Of a stretch of 64,000 nt of DNA, positions 36,377 through 45,591 are shown piece by piece. Each line of letters starts with the position of its first letter. Position 1 is the stretch's first letter. This DNA is from Chryseobacterium gleum (GTDB taxonomy: Bacteria; Bacteroidota; Bacteroidia; Flavobacteriales_D; Crocinitomicaceae), in contig CAMDFX010000005.1 in assembly GCA_945897805.1 (NCBI GenBank), forward strand, positions 69,501-133,500, given 5' to 3'. The translations under genes were made by a program, and so were the position numbers. The notes under the pieces were generated by a model, which was given only the letters and a program-made list of their open reading frames with translations, was not told the origin of the DNA and ran no database searches.

Positions 36377-37453
36377 ATGAATCTCCAAAAACGCATTCAA
36401 GAAACTGAAAGACCATTCTTAATTACGGGTCCATGCAGCGCAGAAACTGAAGAACAAGTTATTTCCGTTTGCAAAGAAATTGCAGCCAATGGAAACGCAC
36501 AACTTTTGCGTGCTGGAATATGGAAACCCAGAACCAGACCAGATTCATTCGAAGGTGTTGGCGAAATCGGACTTCCTTGGTTAGTCGAAGCGGGAAAAGA
36601 AACAAATTTACCAACAACAACCGAAGTAGCCAATCCCAAACATGTGGAAAGTGCGCTCAAAGCGGGTGTTGATGTGCTTTGGATTGGCGCTAGAACCACT
36701 GTAAATCCTTTCGCGATTCAAGATTTAGCGGATGCTTTGAAAGGAACAAATACGCCACTGATGATCAAAAATCCTGTCAATCCTGATTTGAGTTTATGGA
36801 TGGGCGCTTTTGAAAGATTTCAAAAAGTAGGATTAACTGATTTAACGGCTATTCATCGTGGTTTTTCAGTGTACAAACACCCAAAATACCGCAATGTTCC
36901 CAATTGGGAATTACCCATCGGATTGAAAGAAAATATGCCCCATATTCCATTGATTTGCGACCCTAGTCATATTTCAGGACGAAGAGATTTGTTGCACGAA
37001 ATTTCTCAAAAAGCAATGGACTTAAATTTTGATGGATTGATGATTGAAACACATCCAAATCCAGATCAAGCTTGGTCTGATGCAGCGCAACAAATTACAC
37101 CAGCGGTTCTGAAAAATTTGATCGACAAACTGATACTTCGTTCCAATCAAATCGGAGATTCTTTGTGGTCAGAAATGGAAGATTTTAGAACTAAAATTGG
37201 CGATTTAGACGACCGTTTATTCGAAATTCTTGCTGCTAGAATGAAAGTAAGTGAGGAATTGGGGATTTTCAAACGTCAAAATAACATCACGATTTTACAA
37301 GAAAATCATTGGAAAAAAATCATTGCTGCAAGACTTGAGAAAGTGGAGGAAATGTATTTAACACCCAAGTTTGTTCGCAGCATCATGGACGATATTCACC
37401 AAGAATCAATTCGTCATCAAACCCGCGTGATGAATCCAGATTTACTGAAATGA
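36377..37453 (+). CDS. Bifunctional DAHP synthase / chorismate mutase
   Basis: 358 residues from the ATG at 36377 (MNLQKRIQ); the in-frame ATG at 36353 lies inside tsaB and is less likely. Residues ~15-255 are a KDO8PS-like DAHP synthase domain (ITGPCSAETEEQ, RAGIWKPRTRPDSFEG, VLWIGARTTVNPF, PLICDPSHISGRR). Residues ~265-358 are an AroQ-class helical chorismate mutase (DLDDRLFEILAARMKVSEELG). The protein joins the first step of the shikimate pathway to the first step of Phe/Tyr synthesis, a fusion common in Bacteroidota. Overlaps aroA by 4 nt. Confidence 0.96.
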   Translation: MNLQKRIQETERPFLITGPCSAETEEQVISVCKEIAANGNAQLLRAGIWKPRTRPDSFEGVGEIGLPWLVEAGKETNLPTTTEVANPKHVESALKAGVDVLWIGARTTVNPFAIQDLADALKGTNTPLMIKNPVNPDLSLWMGAFERFQKVGLTDLTAIHRGFSVYKHPKYRNVPNWELPIGLKENMPHIPLICDPSHISGRRDLLHEISQKAMDLNFDGLMIETHPNPDQAWSDAAQQITPAVLKNLIDKLILRSNQIGDSLWSEMEDFRTKIGDLDDRLFEILAARMKVSEELGIFKRQNNITILQENHWKKIIAARLEKVEEMYLTPKFVRSIMDDIHQESIRHQTRVMNPDLLK

Positions 37454-38706
37454 AAAAAACTATTTCGCCTGGAAAATACGCTGGAATAATTCATATTCCA
37501 AGTTCTAAAAGCGATACGCAACGCGCAGTTTTAGCCGCAGCTATTTGCAATGGATCAAGTGTGTTATCCAGCATTGGAAACAGCCATGATGAAGTTGCGA
37601 TGCTTCAAGCTGTGCAAAAATTGGGAGCGCAAATAATAAATCTTGAATCAAATAAAACTGAAATCAGAGGAATTCAACAATTTCCAACTGATGTAAAAAT
37701 CGACATGCGCGAAAGCGGTTTGGGATTTCGATTGATTTCCAATGTCTGTGCTGCTCATATTGGAAAATATGAAATCACAGGAACTGGTTCACTTTCGAAA
37801 AGGCCGATGCATTTTTTTGAAGAAATTTTGCCGCAATTTGGTGCGAAAGTAAAATCGCAAAATGGCTATATTCCGATTGAAATCGACGGTCCAATGCATG
37901 GATGTGAAATTTCACTGGATGGAAGTTTGAGTTCGCAGTATTTATCAGGATTATTGATGGCGCTTCCGCTGTTGGAGACTGAAAGCCGTTTAAGCGTTCA
38001 AAATCTTAAAAGCATTCCATACATTCAAATGACGATCAACACTTTGACGCAATTTGGAATCGAAATTCAACACCAAAATTTTGAAGAATTTGTCATTGCT
38101 GGAAAACAAAAATACTTGCCTACAAATTATGAAATTGAGGGTGATTGGAGCGCTGCGAGTTATTGGTTGGTTGCTTCAGCGCTTGGACAAGAAATCCAAG
38201 TTTCTGGACTTTCATTTACAAGTTTACAAGCGGACAAATCCATTTTAAAAGCTTTTGAAGCCGCAAATTGTACTGTTGTTTTTGGCGAAAAGCAAATTTC
38301 TATCGAAGGAAACGAACGGAAATTTTTTCAATTTGATGCCACACATTGTCCAGATTTGTTTCCTGCACTGACAACATTTGCAGCGCTTTGCGATGGAAGA
38401 ACAGACATCAAAGGAATTTCTAGATTGAAACACAAAGAAAGCGATCGCGGTGAAGTTTTGAAATCGGAATTTGAAAAATTAGGTGTCAATATTGTGTTGA
38501 ATGAACAAGACGACATGATGCACATTTACGGAAAAAATTCTATTGACGGTGGAATAGTGAGTTCGCACAATGACCATCGAATAGCGATGTGTTTGTCGAT
38601 TGCTGGCATGTTTGCTGAAGCTGAAATTGAAATTGATGAAGCTGAATCTGTTGGGAAAAGTTATTTGGATTTTTGGGAAGATTTTACTTCGACAATATCA
38701 GTGTGA
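37450..38706 (+). CDS. aroA: 3-phosphoshikimate 1-carboxyvinyltransferase (EPSP synthase)
   Basis: 418 residues, two-domain inverse alpha/beta barrel. Key segments: PSSKSDTQRAVLAAA (PEP/S3P binding, usually sKS-sqR), SGLGFRLISNVC, LSSQYLSGLLMALPLL, FPALTTFAALCDGRTDIKGISRLKHKESDR and DHRIAMCLSIAG. The usual LNAGTA-type loop is here RESGLGFR, shorter than in E. coli and seen in divergent Bacteroidota AroA. It makes EPSP from shikimate-3-phosphate and PEP. Third metabolic gene of the operon, coupled to the DAHP synthase by ATGA overlap. Confidence 0.94.
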   Translation: MKKTISPGKYAGIIHIPSSKSDTQRAVLAAAICNGSSVLSSIGNSHDEVAMLQAVQKLGAQIINLESNKTEIRGIQQFPTDVKIDMRESGLGFRLISNVCAAHIGKYEITGTGSLSKRPMHFFEEILPQFGAKVKSQNGYIPIEIDGPMHGCEISLDGSLSSQYLSGLLMALPLLETESRLSVQNLKSIPYIQMTINTLTQFGIEIQHQNFEEFVIAGKQKYLPTNYEIEGDWSAASYWLVASALGQEIQVSGLSFTSLQADKSILKAFEAANCTVVFGEKQISIEGNERKFFQFDATHCPDLFPALTTFAALCDGRTDIKGISRLKHKESDRGEVLKSEFEKLGVNIVLNEQDDMMHIYGKNSIDGGIVSSHNDHRIAMCLSIAGMFAEAEIEIDEAESVGKSYLDFWEDFTSTISV

Positions 38707-39047
38707 TGGAGGGAAATGGGCAATGGGAATTGGGAATTGGGCAATAGTGGTTCGCGTTCTTTAATTTGTTTTGAAAATTGACGACTTTCTTTCGCGAGGA
38801 AAATGTAGAACTCTATTTGAGGAAATGCGAAAATCTTGAAAAAAGACCCGCTTCGCTTTAAGATGTTAAGATATTAAGAGGCGTTGCTCTGCAACTTTAA
38901 GACTTAATTTTCTTTTTGCCTCGCAATTTTAGATGATCTCAAAATTTTTAAGAAAATTGAAAAGTCTTAACATCATAACATCTTAAAATCCTAATATCTT
39001 GAAATTTTCTGTCTATTGTCTCCTGTCTAATGTCTTGAGTCCATTAA
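38707..39047. other. Intergenic region of low-complexity, repeat-like text
   Basis: 341 bp without a gene. It starts with GGGCAATGGGAATTGGGAATTGGGCAATA (near-tandem units, around 38716-38743) and ends with AACATCATAACATCTTAAAATCCTAATATCTT and GTCTATTGTCTCCTGTCTAATGTCTTGAGTCC. AAGATGTTAAGATATTAAG near 38860 is complementary to the later CTTAACATC..TAACATCTT text. Related wording is found at 46510-46555. Confidence 0.5.
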
Positions 39048-41267
39048 CTATTGCGAACTTCCTTCTTTCAAAACATCGAAATATTGAACAACGAAACCAT
39101 TTCCTGAAGTCGTGACAACCAAATTATTATTTCCTTTTTCAGAGAGAATTACTTGCTCTTTTCCTTCCAATGGTTTTGGCGTGCAGTTTCTTCCTGAGCG
39201 ATCTAGGATGTATAAATTATTCTCGATGGCGTCGATCATGGCAACGAATGTTTTTCCATTTTGAAGCGTGATGACATCGTAAGAAGCCAATTCTTTGAAA
39301 GGAATATCGAACTGAAATAATTTGATACCTTGTTGATTCAACACGTGAATTTTGTTGTAGCTGATGAACGAAATATACGTGAAATTCTTGCCTTCGATTA
39401 ATTTGAATTGCTTCGCATTGGGATAATTCGCCAAAATAATTTCCTTTCCGGTGTAATCCATTTTTTTCAAAGTACCATTTTGTACCGCGAAATAATTTGG
39501 ACCATTTTCAGAATTGACAGAAATTCTGTCTTGTGAAATTGCTTCATGCATTTTTACAATTTTATGTTTTTGCAAATTCACCGTTTGCGTTTTTGATGAA
39601 CCAGCGACAACCGCAATTAAATTTCCTTTTTGCATGAAAACATCAACTGGATTTTTGACATTTCCGACATTCATTTTAAGTGAATTAATCAATCGTCCTC
39701 TTGAATCGATGTGCAACAATTGCTCACGTTCATCGATCACGACTATATTTCCAGTGTTTTTAGACTTGAAAAAAGTAGCGCCATTGCTTGCGTTGTTTTC
39801 CACTAGAAATGGGAAACCTGCGATATTTTGTCCAGATTCATTGATCAAATAAATTTTAGAATCTGTATTAAATAGAATCACATTGGCGACATTTCCTTGC
39901 CATTCGATAAATTGCGGATCGCTAATCAATGTTCCTTCCACGTTGATTTTCCAGCGCAATTGTTTGTTTGAAATAGCAATCAATTTTCCTGCGGAAGTCC
40001 AAATATATTGTTGATTTCCGCGTCCTAAAAAATGAATGACACGACCATCTATCGTTTGCGCCCAACTCATGTCTTTAGGGATTTCAACTTCTTCCACTTC
40101 CTGACTTTCAACCATCAAGCGGAAAATTTGCGTTTTGATTAAAATGTTTTGGTAAGCACTTTGCACAAAAGCTACGTTTCCAGAAATAAATCGTTCCGAA
40201 ACTTTCTTAGGTAATTTTTGGTAAATAGCATTTTTGATGTTTTCTGTTAACGCGACGGTTTTTCCCAATTCATAATCAGCAACAATCGCTTGACACGTTT
40301 CTTTGCTTTCTGAAATCACAATTTTGTCCGCCAAATACATCATGTAAAATCCTTTAGACAAATTACTTGGAAACGATTTTGTCAATTGAATCTGCTGATA
40401 TTGTCGCGTTGAACCGTTGGTCACTGTATCCGCATTCGACATTTCTTCGCTGATGACCACAAAAGGATCTTGACCGCTCAGATAATCTGCAACGATGCAT
40501 TTTTTGCCTTGATATTCGAATTGAACATAACCAGATTCTGCCCATTTATAAAGCGGACTTTCGGCTGAAATTACTTCCGAAGAAAGGGCGAATTTCTTTT
40601 CATAGAAATGGTAATTTTTCAATTTATTGGGTAAAACTTCGGCGAAAATATCTTGGTCATCAACTTTTTTGCTGTTGATATTTTTACTGAATTTGGTTTG
40701 ATAAGAAACCGTTCCATCAGTTTTGAAATAAACATCTATCGACAACAATGGCTGATTCAATTGAATGATACTCGCTGTCGCTTTTTTGTCCCAAAGTGGC
40801 CAATCTAAGCTTTGTTCTGTCGGTTCAATTTCGGATTTTGAAATCAATAAAAAATTGCGCTGAAAACGAACTTTTGTTCCATTGCCAATGGTAAATTCAT
40901 CCTCATTTACTTTCGTTAAAGTAATATTTTTGGATTTAAAATATTTATTGGCAACAGTTTCGCTCCAAATAACTGGCAATTCAACCACAATTAATGCTCT
41001 TTTTCGAGAAACAAAAAGACGTTCGTTTGGAAAAGGTGTAGCCAACAAAGAATCCATCCAAACTTTGAATTCGCTTTGAATTTTGAAATCCAATTGTTTC
41101 AAATCCAGTTCTTTGGTTCTGTTTATAATCAAAATTTCACCGTCGCGAGAATCAAAAATATTTTGAGGAGTGATTTTATCTGATCTGTCCAATAAATCAA
41201 ATCCAACATAGGTAATCCATGCGATACTGATGATACCAATTACAAATAGAAAGACCCGATTGAACAT
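39048..41267 (-). CDS. Large membrane-anchored protein of unknown function, possible C-terminal propeller
   Basis: 739 residues. One N-terminal hydrophobic helix (RVFLFVIGIISIAWITYVGF) and no cleavage site of note, so it is probably anchored in the inner membrane with the rest in the periplasm. The C-terminal half (about 420-730) repeats short units such as YIWTSAGKLIAISN, KIYLINESGQNIAGFPF, LHIDSRGRLINSL, IHVLNQQGIKLFQF and LYILDRSGRN, spaced 50-70 residues apart, like blades of a WD40- or PQQ-type propeller. Family not recognised. A -7 box (41291-41298) precedes it. Confidence 0.82.
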   Translation of the reverse strand: MFNRVFLFVIGIISIAWITYVGFDLLDRSDKITPQNIFDSRDGEILIINRTKELDLKQLDFKIQSEFKVWMDSLLATPFPNERLFVSRKRALIVVELPVIWSETVANKYFKSKNITLTKVNEDEFTIGNGTKVRFQRNFLLISKSEIEPTEQSLDWPLWDKKATASIIQLNQPLLSIDVYFKTDGTVSYQTKFSKNINSKKVDDQDIFAEVLPNKLKNYHFYEKKFALSSEVISAESPLYKWAESGYVQFEYQGKKCIVADYLSGQDPFVVISEEMSNADTVTNGSTRQYQQIQLTKSFPSNLSKGFYMMYLADKIVISESKETCQAIVADYELGKTVALTENIKNAIYQKLPKKVSERFISGNVAFVQSAYQNILIKTQIFRLMVESQEVEEVEIPKDMSWAQTIDGRVIHFLGRGNQQYIWTSAGKLIAISNKQLRWKINVEGTLISDPQFIEWQGNVANVILFNTDSKIYLINESGQNIAGFPFLVENNASNGATFFKSKNTGNIVVIDEREQLLHIDSRGRLINSLKMNVGNVKNPVDVFMQKGNLIAVVAGSSKTQTVNLQKHKIVKMHEAISQDRISVNSENGPNYFAVQNGTLKKMDYTGKEIILANYPNAKQFKLIEGKNFTYISFISYNKIHVLNQQGIKLFQFDIPFKELASYDVITLQNGKTFVAMIDAIENNLYILDRSGRNCTPKPLEGKEQVILSEKGNNNLVVTTSGNGFVVQYFDVLKEGSSQ

Positions 41268-41290
41268 AATTTTGACTTTATCAATGAGTA

Positions 41291-41298
41291 CAAAATTA
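41291..41298 (-). promoter_or_regulatory. -7 promoter box for the propeller-like gene
   Basis: TAATTTTG on the minus strand, 23 nt before the start at 41267. Confidence 0.45.
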
Positions 41299-41503
41299 AG
41301 ACATTAATGCAAGCAAAGCTTTTGAAATTCCTCAATTAGTTAACAAGGTAATGTTTAGAAGGCTAGAAAAAGTTAATTATTGTAGTTGAAATTCTAACTC
41401 GCCAATAATTTAAAATTTCGATCAAAAAATCTTGGCTGATTATTTAAATTATTTGAATCAAATCGTTAAAAAATCAAAATTGAAAAAGGTATAATTCAGG
41501 ATA

Positions 41504-42403
41504 TCATTTCATATTCCTTGGGTGAAATGAAATGATTGCTTCGCGGATAAATCGTTGGTCTAAATGCGTATAAATCTCTGTGGTTGTAATAGATTCATGC
41601 CCCAGCATTTCTTGAATTGCACGCAAATTGGCGCCGCCTTCGAGTAAATGTGTTGCAAAAGAATGTCGGAAAGTGTGCGGACTGATATTCTTTTGCAATC
41701 CAATTTCGTTCGCCAAATTTTTGATGATGGTGAAAATCATCACGCGCGTCAATTTTGCTCCGCGGCGATTGAGAAAAACTACATTTTCATTTCCAGGTTG
41801 AATATGCTGGTGGCGGCGGATAAAATCGTTGTAAATCCCGATTTCCTTTTCCACGCTTGGACTCACGGGAACCAATCTTTCTTTGTTTCCTTTTCCGATC
41901 ACGCGGATAAATCCTTCTTCAAAAAACAAATCCGAAAATCGCAAATTGACTAATTCACTCACACGCAAACCGCAACTGTAAAGCGTTTCCAACATGGCGC
42001 GGTTTCGATGTCCTTCGTTTTTGCTCAAATCAATCGCTGCAATCAAGGCGTCAATTTCTTCAATTTCCAATACTTCAGGCAGTTTTTTACCAATTTTCGG
42101 CATTTCGAGCAATTCGCTAGGATCATTTTTGATGACATCCTCCAAAATCAAGAAGAGAAAAAATTGTTTGATTCCAGAAATCATTCTTGCCTGACTTCTC
42201 GCGCCAATTCCCAATTCATGGATTGAAGTCAAAAATGCTTTCAGATGAAGAACGCGAATCGCTTCAACTTCAATTTGTTGCTTGACCGAAAAATCCATTA
42301 AGTTGAGTACATCACGCTGGTAAGCTAGAATAGAATTTTCAGCCAAACCTTTTTCGATTTTCAAATACGAAACAAAATGCTTAATATAGCGTTCCCAAGT
42401 CAT
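41504..42403 (-). CDS. xerD: Tyrosine recombinase XerD
   Basis: 299 residues from the ATG at 42403 (MTWERYIKHF); upstream in-frame ATGs would overlap the divergent aroQ. N-terminal SAM-like core-binding domain, then the catalytic domain with R in YSCGLRVSELVNL, the beta-hairpin Lys in VIGKGNKERLVP, HxxR in SPHTFRHSFATHLLEGGA, then GHESITTTEIYTH with the second His and the nucleophilic Tyr. Resolves chromosome dimers with XerC at dif. A chromosomal housekeeping type; nothing mobile lies beside it. Only 23 nt separate its start from aroQ. Confidence 0.95.
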   Translation of the reverse strand: MTWERYIKHFVSYLKIEKGLAENSILAYQRDVLNLMDFSVKQQIEVEAIRVLHLKAFLTSIHELGIGARSQARMISGIKQFFLFLILEDVIKNDPSELLEMPKIGKKLPEVLEIEEIDALIAAIDLSKNEGHRNRAMLETLYSCGLRVSELVNLRFSDLFFEEGFIRVIGKGNKERLVPVSPSVEKEIGIYNDFIRRHQHIQPGNENVVFLNRRGAKLTRVMIFTIIKNLANEIGLQKNISPHTFRHSFATHLLEGGANLRAIQEMLGHESITTTEIYTHLDQRFIREAIISFHPRNMK

Positions 42404-42426
42404 TGCATGCAAATATGAATACAAAT

Positions 42427-42837
42427 ATGAACATTTTAATCATTAACGGGCCCAATTTGAATTTACTTGGTCAGCGAGAAACATCGGTATATGGCGATAT
42501 TACTTTTGAGGCTTATTTGGAAACCTTGAAAACCAAGACAAAAGCAAATTTAACGTATTTTCAATCGAATGTTGAAGGCGAAATTATCAATCAAATTCAA
42601 ACTGCGAAAGTGGATGGAATTATTTTGAATGCTGGCGGATATACGCATACCAGTGTGGCGATTCGCGATTGCATTGCAGCAGTTGAAACGCCGGTTGTGG
42701 AAGTGCATATTTCGAATATCGCAGCAAGAGAATCTTTTCGACATGCATCTCTGATTTCGCCAGTTTGCAAAGGTTGCATTTTTGGATTTGGGATGGAAAG
42801 TTATGAATTGGCTGTGAGGTATTTTCTGATGAGATGA
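42427..42837 (+). CDS. aroQ: 3-dehydroquinate dehydratase, type II
   Basis: 136 residues from ATG at 42427 (MNILIINGPN), which gives the standard N-terminus; earlier ATGs at 42403 and 42415 add only MHANMNTN. Type II motifs: NGPNLNLLGQRE with the active-site loop Arg and Tyr (YGD), ILNAGGYTHTSVAIRDC, VEVHISN and ESFRHASL. Reversibly dehydrates 3-dehydroquinate to 3-dehydroshikimate, the third shikimate step, linking it to the DAHP synthase/aroA operon 4 kb away. It converges on plsC with 2 nt between the stop codons. Confidence 0.97.
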   Translation: MNILIINGPNLNLLGQRETSVYGDITFEAYLETLKTKTKANLTYFQSNVEGEIINQIQTAKVDGIILNAGGYTHTSVAIRDCIAAVETPVVEVHISNIAARESFRHASLISPVCKGCIFGFGMESYELAVRYFLMR

Positions 42838-42839
42838 AA

Positions 42840-44159
42840 TCACTCCCCAAAAATCAACTCCCTTAATTCATTTTTCTGCGTTTGCAACTCCAACATCGTT
42901 TGCTTATTGTTAATCATCAAAAACACAAATTTCCATTTGAAAGCGATGTGTTTCAGGTATTTGAAAAATGAAAAAGCAAATAATCCGAAAAGCGGTAAAC
43001 TCCAGAAATAGGCGAATTCTTCCCAGAAAGTGAGGTCAAATAACCATTGTACGCCATAAGCGAAGCCCAAATAAGTCAGAGGATAAAGTATAAGTCCGAG
43101 TAAAACGGCTATGGGCGCGAAATATTCGACTTCTTTGGTCATTTTTGGCACCAAAATGTCAATCAATTTAAAAGGTAAAATACTATGTAAAACACCATAG
43201 AGAAACAAAGGTAAACCGATGACTAAAAACAGGATAGACATGGCTATTTGTCTCAAAAACATTACTGAACGAAATCTTCTGTCTAAAAAGTCAGCGCGGA
43301 TTTCAAACTTATTTAATTGCCATTGAAGTTGAATCAAACGTGCTTTGATCTCATCCAATTTCCAAGGTTGTGTGATGGTGATTTCAGAAATCTTGTCTCT
43401 GATTTGTTTGATCAATTTCACTTCGCCTTCTACCCCTTTTCCTTCATTTTTGATGTATTTTGAAGTGAAAATTGCACGCAATGATTCAGTCAATTCTTCT
43501 TCCTCCTTTGCGGCGGAATTGAAAAGCAATTGTTCTAGGCGAATACGAATTTGTTCAGTCAAACGTTTGGCAGCAGTTCCAGCGCTTTGTTGGTAATCTT
43601 CCAAATAGGATTCCACTGACATTGGATTGCCTACTTGCACTAAAATATCACTTCTGAAACGATTTGCTTTCAAATAATTCAATCCCAAAGGAATGATTTG
43701 AACATGTAAATTTCCTTGATTTCTGTTTTCAACTTCCAATGCGATGCGCGCAGCACCCGTTTTTAATTCTCGCAAATGCCGTTCGAGGTAACTTGACCCT
43801 TCAGGAAAAATAACCAAAGTTTTGCCTTCTTCCAATACGCGGTAACAAGCTTCAAATGAATCTTGATTGGCGACACCAGCAATTTTTCCCTCATCACGGC
43901 GATTGATTGGAATCATGTTTAAACTGCGTAAAATCTTTTGTTTGAACGGTGAATTAAACAAGGTAGCTTTCGCCATGTAGTGAATCGGTTGCTTGCAAAT
44001 ATTTCCAATCACCCAAGCATCCATCAAAGTATTCGGGTGATTGGCGAGAATAATACAAGGACCATTTACATTCAGTTGTTTGCGATTTTTGACTTTTATT
44101 TCCTTGTAATAAAGACGAATTCCGATGGCAACAATTACTTTTAAAATGCGATACAACAT
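42840..44159 (-). CDS. 1-acyl-sn-glycerol-3-phosphate acyltransferase-like (PlsC domain) with C-terminal membrane region
   Basis: 439 residues from ATG at 44159 (MLYRILKVIVAIG); an upstream extension of 25 residues is possible but adds a charged, unlikely N-terminus. The acyltransferase domain has HPNTLMDAW (HX4D), and FPEGSSYLERHLRELKTGAARIALE holds the glycerol-phosphate pocket. The C-terminal ~150 residues hold about four hydrophobic segments. It probably acylates lysophosphatidate or a related lipid at the inner membrane. The long C-terminal extension separates it from short canonical PlsC proteins (~240 residues). Confidence 0.88.
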   Translation of the reverse strand: MLYRILKVIVAIGIRLYYKEIKVKNRKQLNVNGPCIILANHPNTLMDAWVIGNICKQPIHYMAKATLFNSPFKQKILRSLNMIPINRRDEGKIAGVANQDSFEACYRVLEEGKTLVIFPEGSSYLERHLRELKTGAARIALEVENRNQGNLHVQIIPLGLNYLKANRFRSDILVQVGNPMSVESYLEDYQQSAGTAAKRLTEQIRIRLEQLLFNSAAKEEEELTESLRAIFTSKYIKNEGKGVEGEVKLIKQIRDKISEITITQPWKLDEIKARLIQLQWQLNKFEIRADFLDRRFRSVMFLRQIAMSILFLVIGLPLFLYGVLHSILPFKLIDILVPKMTKEVEYFAPIAVLLGLILYPLTYLGFAYGVQWLFDLTFWEEFAYFWSLPLFGLFAFSFFKYLKHIAFKWKFVFLMINNKQTMLELQTQKNELRELIFGE

Positions 44160-44234
44160 TGATTTTACTTTCTTTTTGACATTGTTCAATTTAAAATCTG
44201 TCGCTAAAGTATCAAAAATCATCCCAAAAAACAC

Positions 44235-44317
44235 GCTTTAGCTATTGAAACTCTGAAGAACGGACAATCCAATTATCTAATAATCCAACAATCTATCAAT
44301 CTAAACTAATAAAAAGC
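44235..44317. repeat. Low-complexity AATCTAACAATC-like intergenic text
   Basis: AATCCAACAATCTATCAATCTAAAC and nearby CAATCCAATTATCTAATAATCC consist of near-copies of an 8-10 nt unit. TCCAACAATCTA recurs, reverse-complemented, at about 46499-46510. Confidence 0.45.
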
Positions 44318-44346
44318 TTGATTTTAAAAATAATTCCCTATCTTTG
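44318..44346 (+). promoter_or_regulatory. Promoter of rpsF-rpsR-rplI
   Basis: TTG at 44318-44320 and TATCTTTG at 44339-44346, spaced by 18 nt: both elements of the Bacteroidota consensus, the best complete example in the window. Transcription would start a few nt later, ~30 nt before rpsF. Confidence 0.8.
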
Positions 44347-44380
44347 CACCCTTAAATTATTAATTTTATTTATTAACATT

Positions 44381-44737
44381 ATGAATTCTTACGAAACTGT
44401 TTTCATCTTAACTCCCGTTTTGTCTGATGATCAGGCAAAGGAAGCAGTGCAAAAATTCGAAAGTGAAATCGCCAATTTTGGTGGTAAACTTAAGCACAGT
44501 GAAAAGTGGGGCTTGAAAAAATTAGCTTACCCAATCCAAAAGAAAACAACAGGATTTTATTTCTTGTTGGAATTTGAAGGTGAAGGTGATTTAATCGCAA
44601 ACCTTGAAGTGTCTTTTAAACGTGACGAACGTGTTATGCGTTTCCTTACAGTAAAAATGGACGTAAATCACCTTGCTTACGCTGAGAAAAGACGCGCTAA
44701 AATGGGTGAAGCTAAAACTGCGAAAGCAGAAGCTTAA
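44381..44737 (+). CDS. rpsF: Small ribosomal subunit protein bS6
   Basis: 118 residues, from the ATG at 44381 ([14 protein letters not shown]). An upstream in-frame ATG at 44318 would start inside the promoter and is rejected. Residues match bS6 ([36 protein letters not shown]). It binds bS18 on the 30S platform, whose gene follows. First gene of rpsF-rpsR-rplI. Confidence 0.98.
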   Translation: MNSYETVFILTPVLSDDQAKEAVQKFESEIANFGGKLKHSEKWGLKKLAYPIQKKTTGFYFLLEFEGEGDLIANLEVSFKRDERVMRFLTVKMDVNHLAYAEKRRAKMGEAKTAKAEA

Positions 44738-44763
44738 TTGTTTAACACAAAAAATTTAAAGAA

Positions 44764-45027
44764 ATGGCACAAAATGATATTCGCTATTTAACGCCGATTA
44801 ACATCGACATTAAGAAACAAAAATATTGCCGATTCAAGAAAAGTGGAATTAAATTCATCGATCATAAAGATCCAAACTTTTTGTTGAAATTGGTAAACGA
44901 ACAAGGAAAAATTCTTCCTCGTCGTATCACTGGTACTTCTCAAAAATACCAAACTAAGGTTAACAAGGCTATCAAAAGAGCACGTCATTTGGCAATTTTG
45001 CCTTATGTTGGTGATATGTTGAAATAA
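44764..45027 (+). CDS. rpsR: Small ribosomal subunit protein bS18
   Basis: 87 residues. Basic, with KYCRFKKSGIKFIDHKDPN, LPRRITGTSQKYQTKVNKAIKRARHLAILPY, the classic bS18 block that contacts bS6 and 16S rRNA. It has the C in KYCRF but not the full zinc-binding cysteine set of some bS18 variants. Lies 26 nt after rpsF. Confidence 0.98.
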   Translation: MAQNDIRYLTPINIDIKKQKYCRFKKSGIKFIDHKDPNFLLKLVNEQGKILPRRITGTSQKYQTKVNKAIKRARHLAILPYVGDMLK

Positions 45028-45060
45028 GCCACTTGTCAAACAAATAAAACTTGAAGTAAA

Positions 45061-45507
45061 ATGGAAATTATCTTAAAGAAAAACGTAGATAAGTTGGGTT
45101 ATAAAGACGAAACTGTTTCAGTAAAAAACGGTTACGGACGCAACTTTTTGATCCCTCAGGGATATGCAATTTTGGCTACGCCTTCTAACAAGAAAGCACA
45201 TGCTGAAACAATGAAACAAAAATCTCACAAAGAATCGAAAGTGATGGCTGAAGCAGAAGCAATTGCTGCTAGATTGGCTGAAGTTACAGTTTCTATCTCT
45301 ACGAAAGTAGGTGAAAACGGTAAGATTTTTGGTTCTGTTAACACTGTTCAATTGGCTGAAGCACTTCGTGCTGCTGGTTTTGATATCGATAGAAAATCAT
45401 TGAAAATCAAAGATGAGCCAATCAAAGAAGTTGGAACTTTCCAAGCGGAAGCCAACTTACACAAAGGTGTTAAACCAACATTTACATTTGAAGTTGTAGG
45501 AGAATAA
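45061..45507 (+). CDS. rplI: Large ribosomal subunit protein bL9
   Basis: 148 residues. N-terminal RNA-binding domain MEIILKKNVDKLGYKDETVSVKNGYGRNFLIPQGYA, a long connecting helix and a C-terminal domain (VGENGKIFGSVNTVQLAEAL). The usual bL9 length is ~148. Ends the operon and is followed by a terminator at 45530-45563. Confidence 0.98.
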   Translation: MEIILKKNVDKLGYKDETVSVKNGYGRNFLIPQGYAILATPSNKKAHAETMKQKSHKESKVMAEAEAIAARLAEVTVSISTKVGENGKIFGSVNTVQLAEALRAAGFDIDRKSLKIKDEPIKEVGTFQAEANLHKGVKPTFTFEVVGE

Positions 45508-45529
45508 TCTCAGCAGCTCAAAATATCTG

Positions 45530-45563
45530 AAAGGGATTGTCTTCATTGATAATCCCTTTTTTT
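45530..45563 (+). terminator. Intrinsic terminator of rpsF-rpsR-rplI
   Basis: AAAGGGATTGTC (45530-45541) pairs with GATAATCCCTTT (45548-45559), followed by T7. One mismatch near the loop. Confidence 0.85.
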
Positions 45564-45591
45564 AATTTTACGAAAAATAAAATCCACAAAA

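Noticed and set aside
41504-42403. XerD gene as sign of a mobile element
   Set aside because: Housekeeping XerD architecture with no repeats or att-like sequence nearby; it is between shikimate and lipid genes.
44318-44380. N-terminal extension of rpsF
   Set aside because: It begins inside the -33/-7 promoter; bS6 starts at MNSYET.
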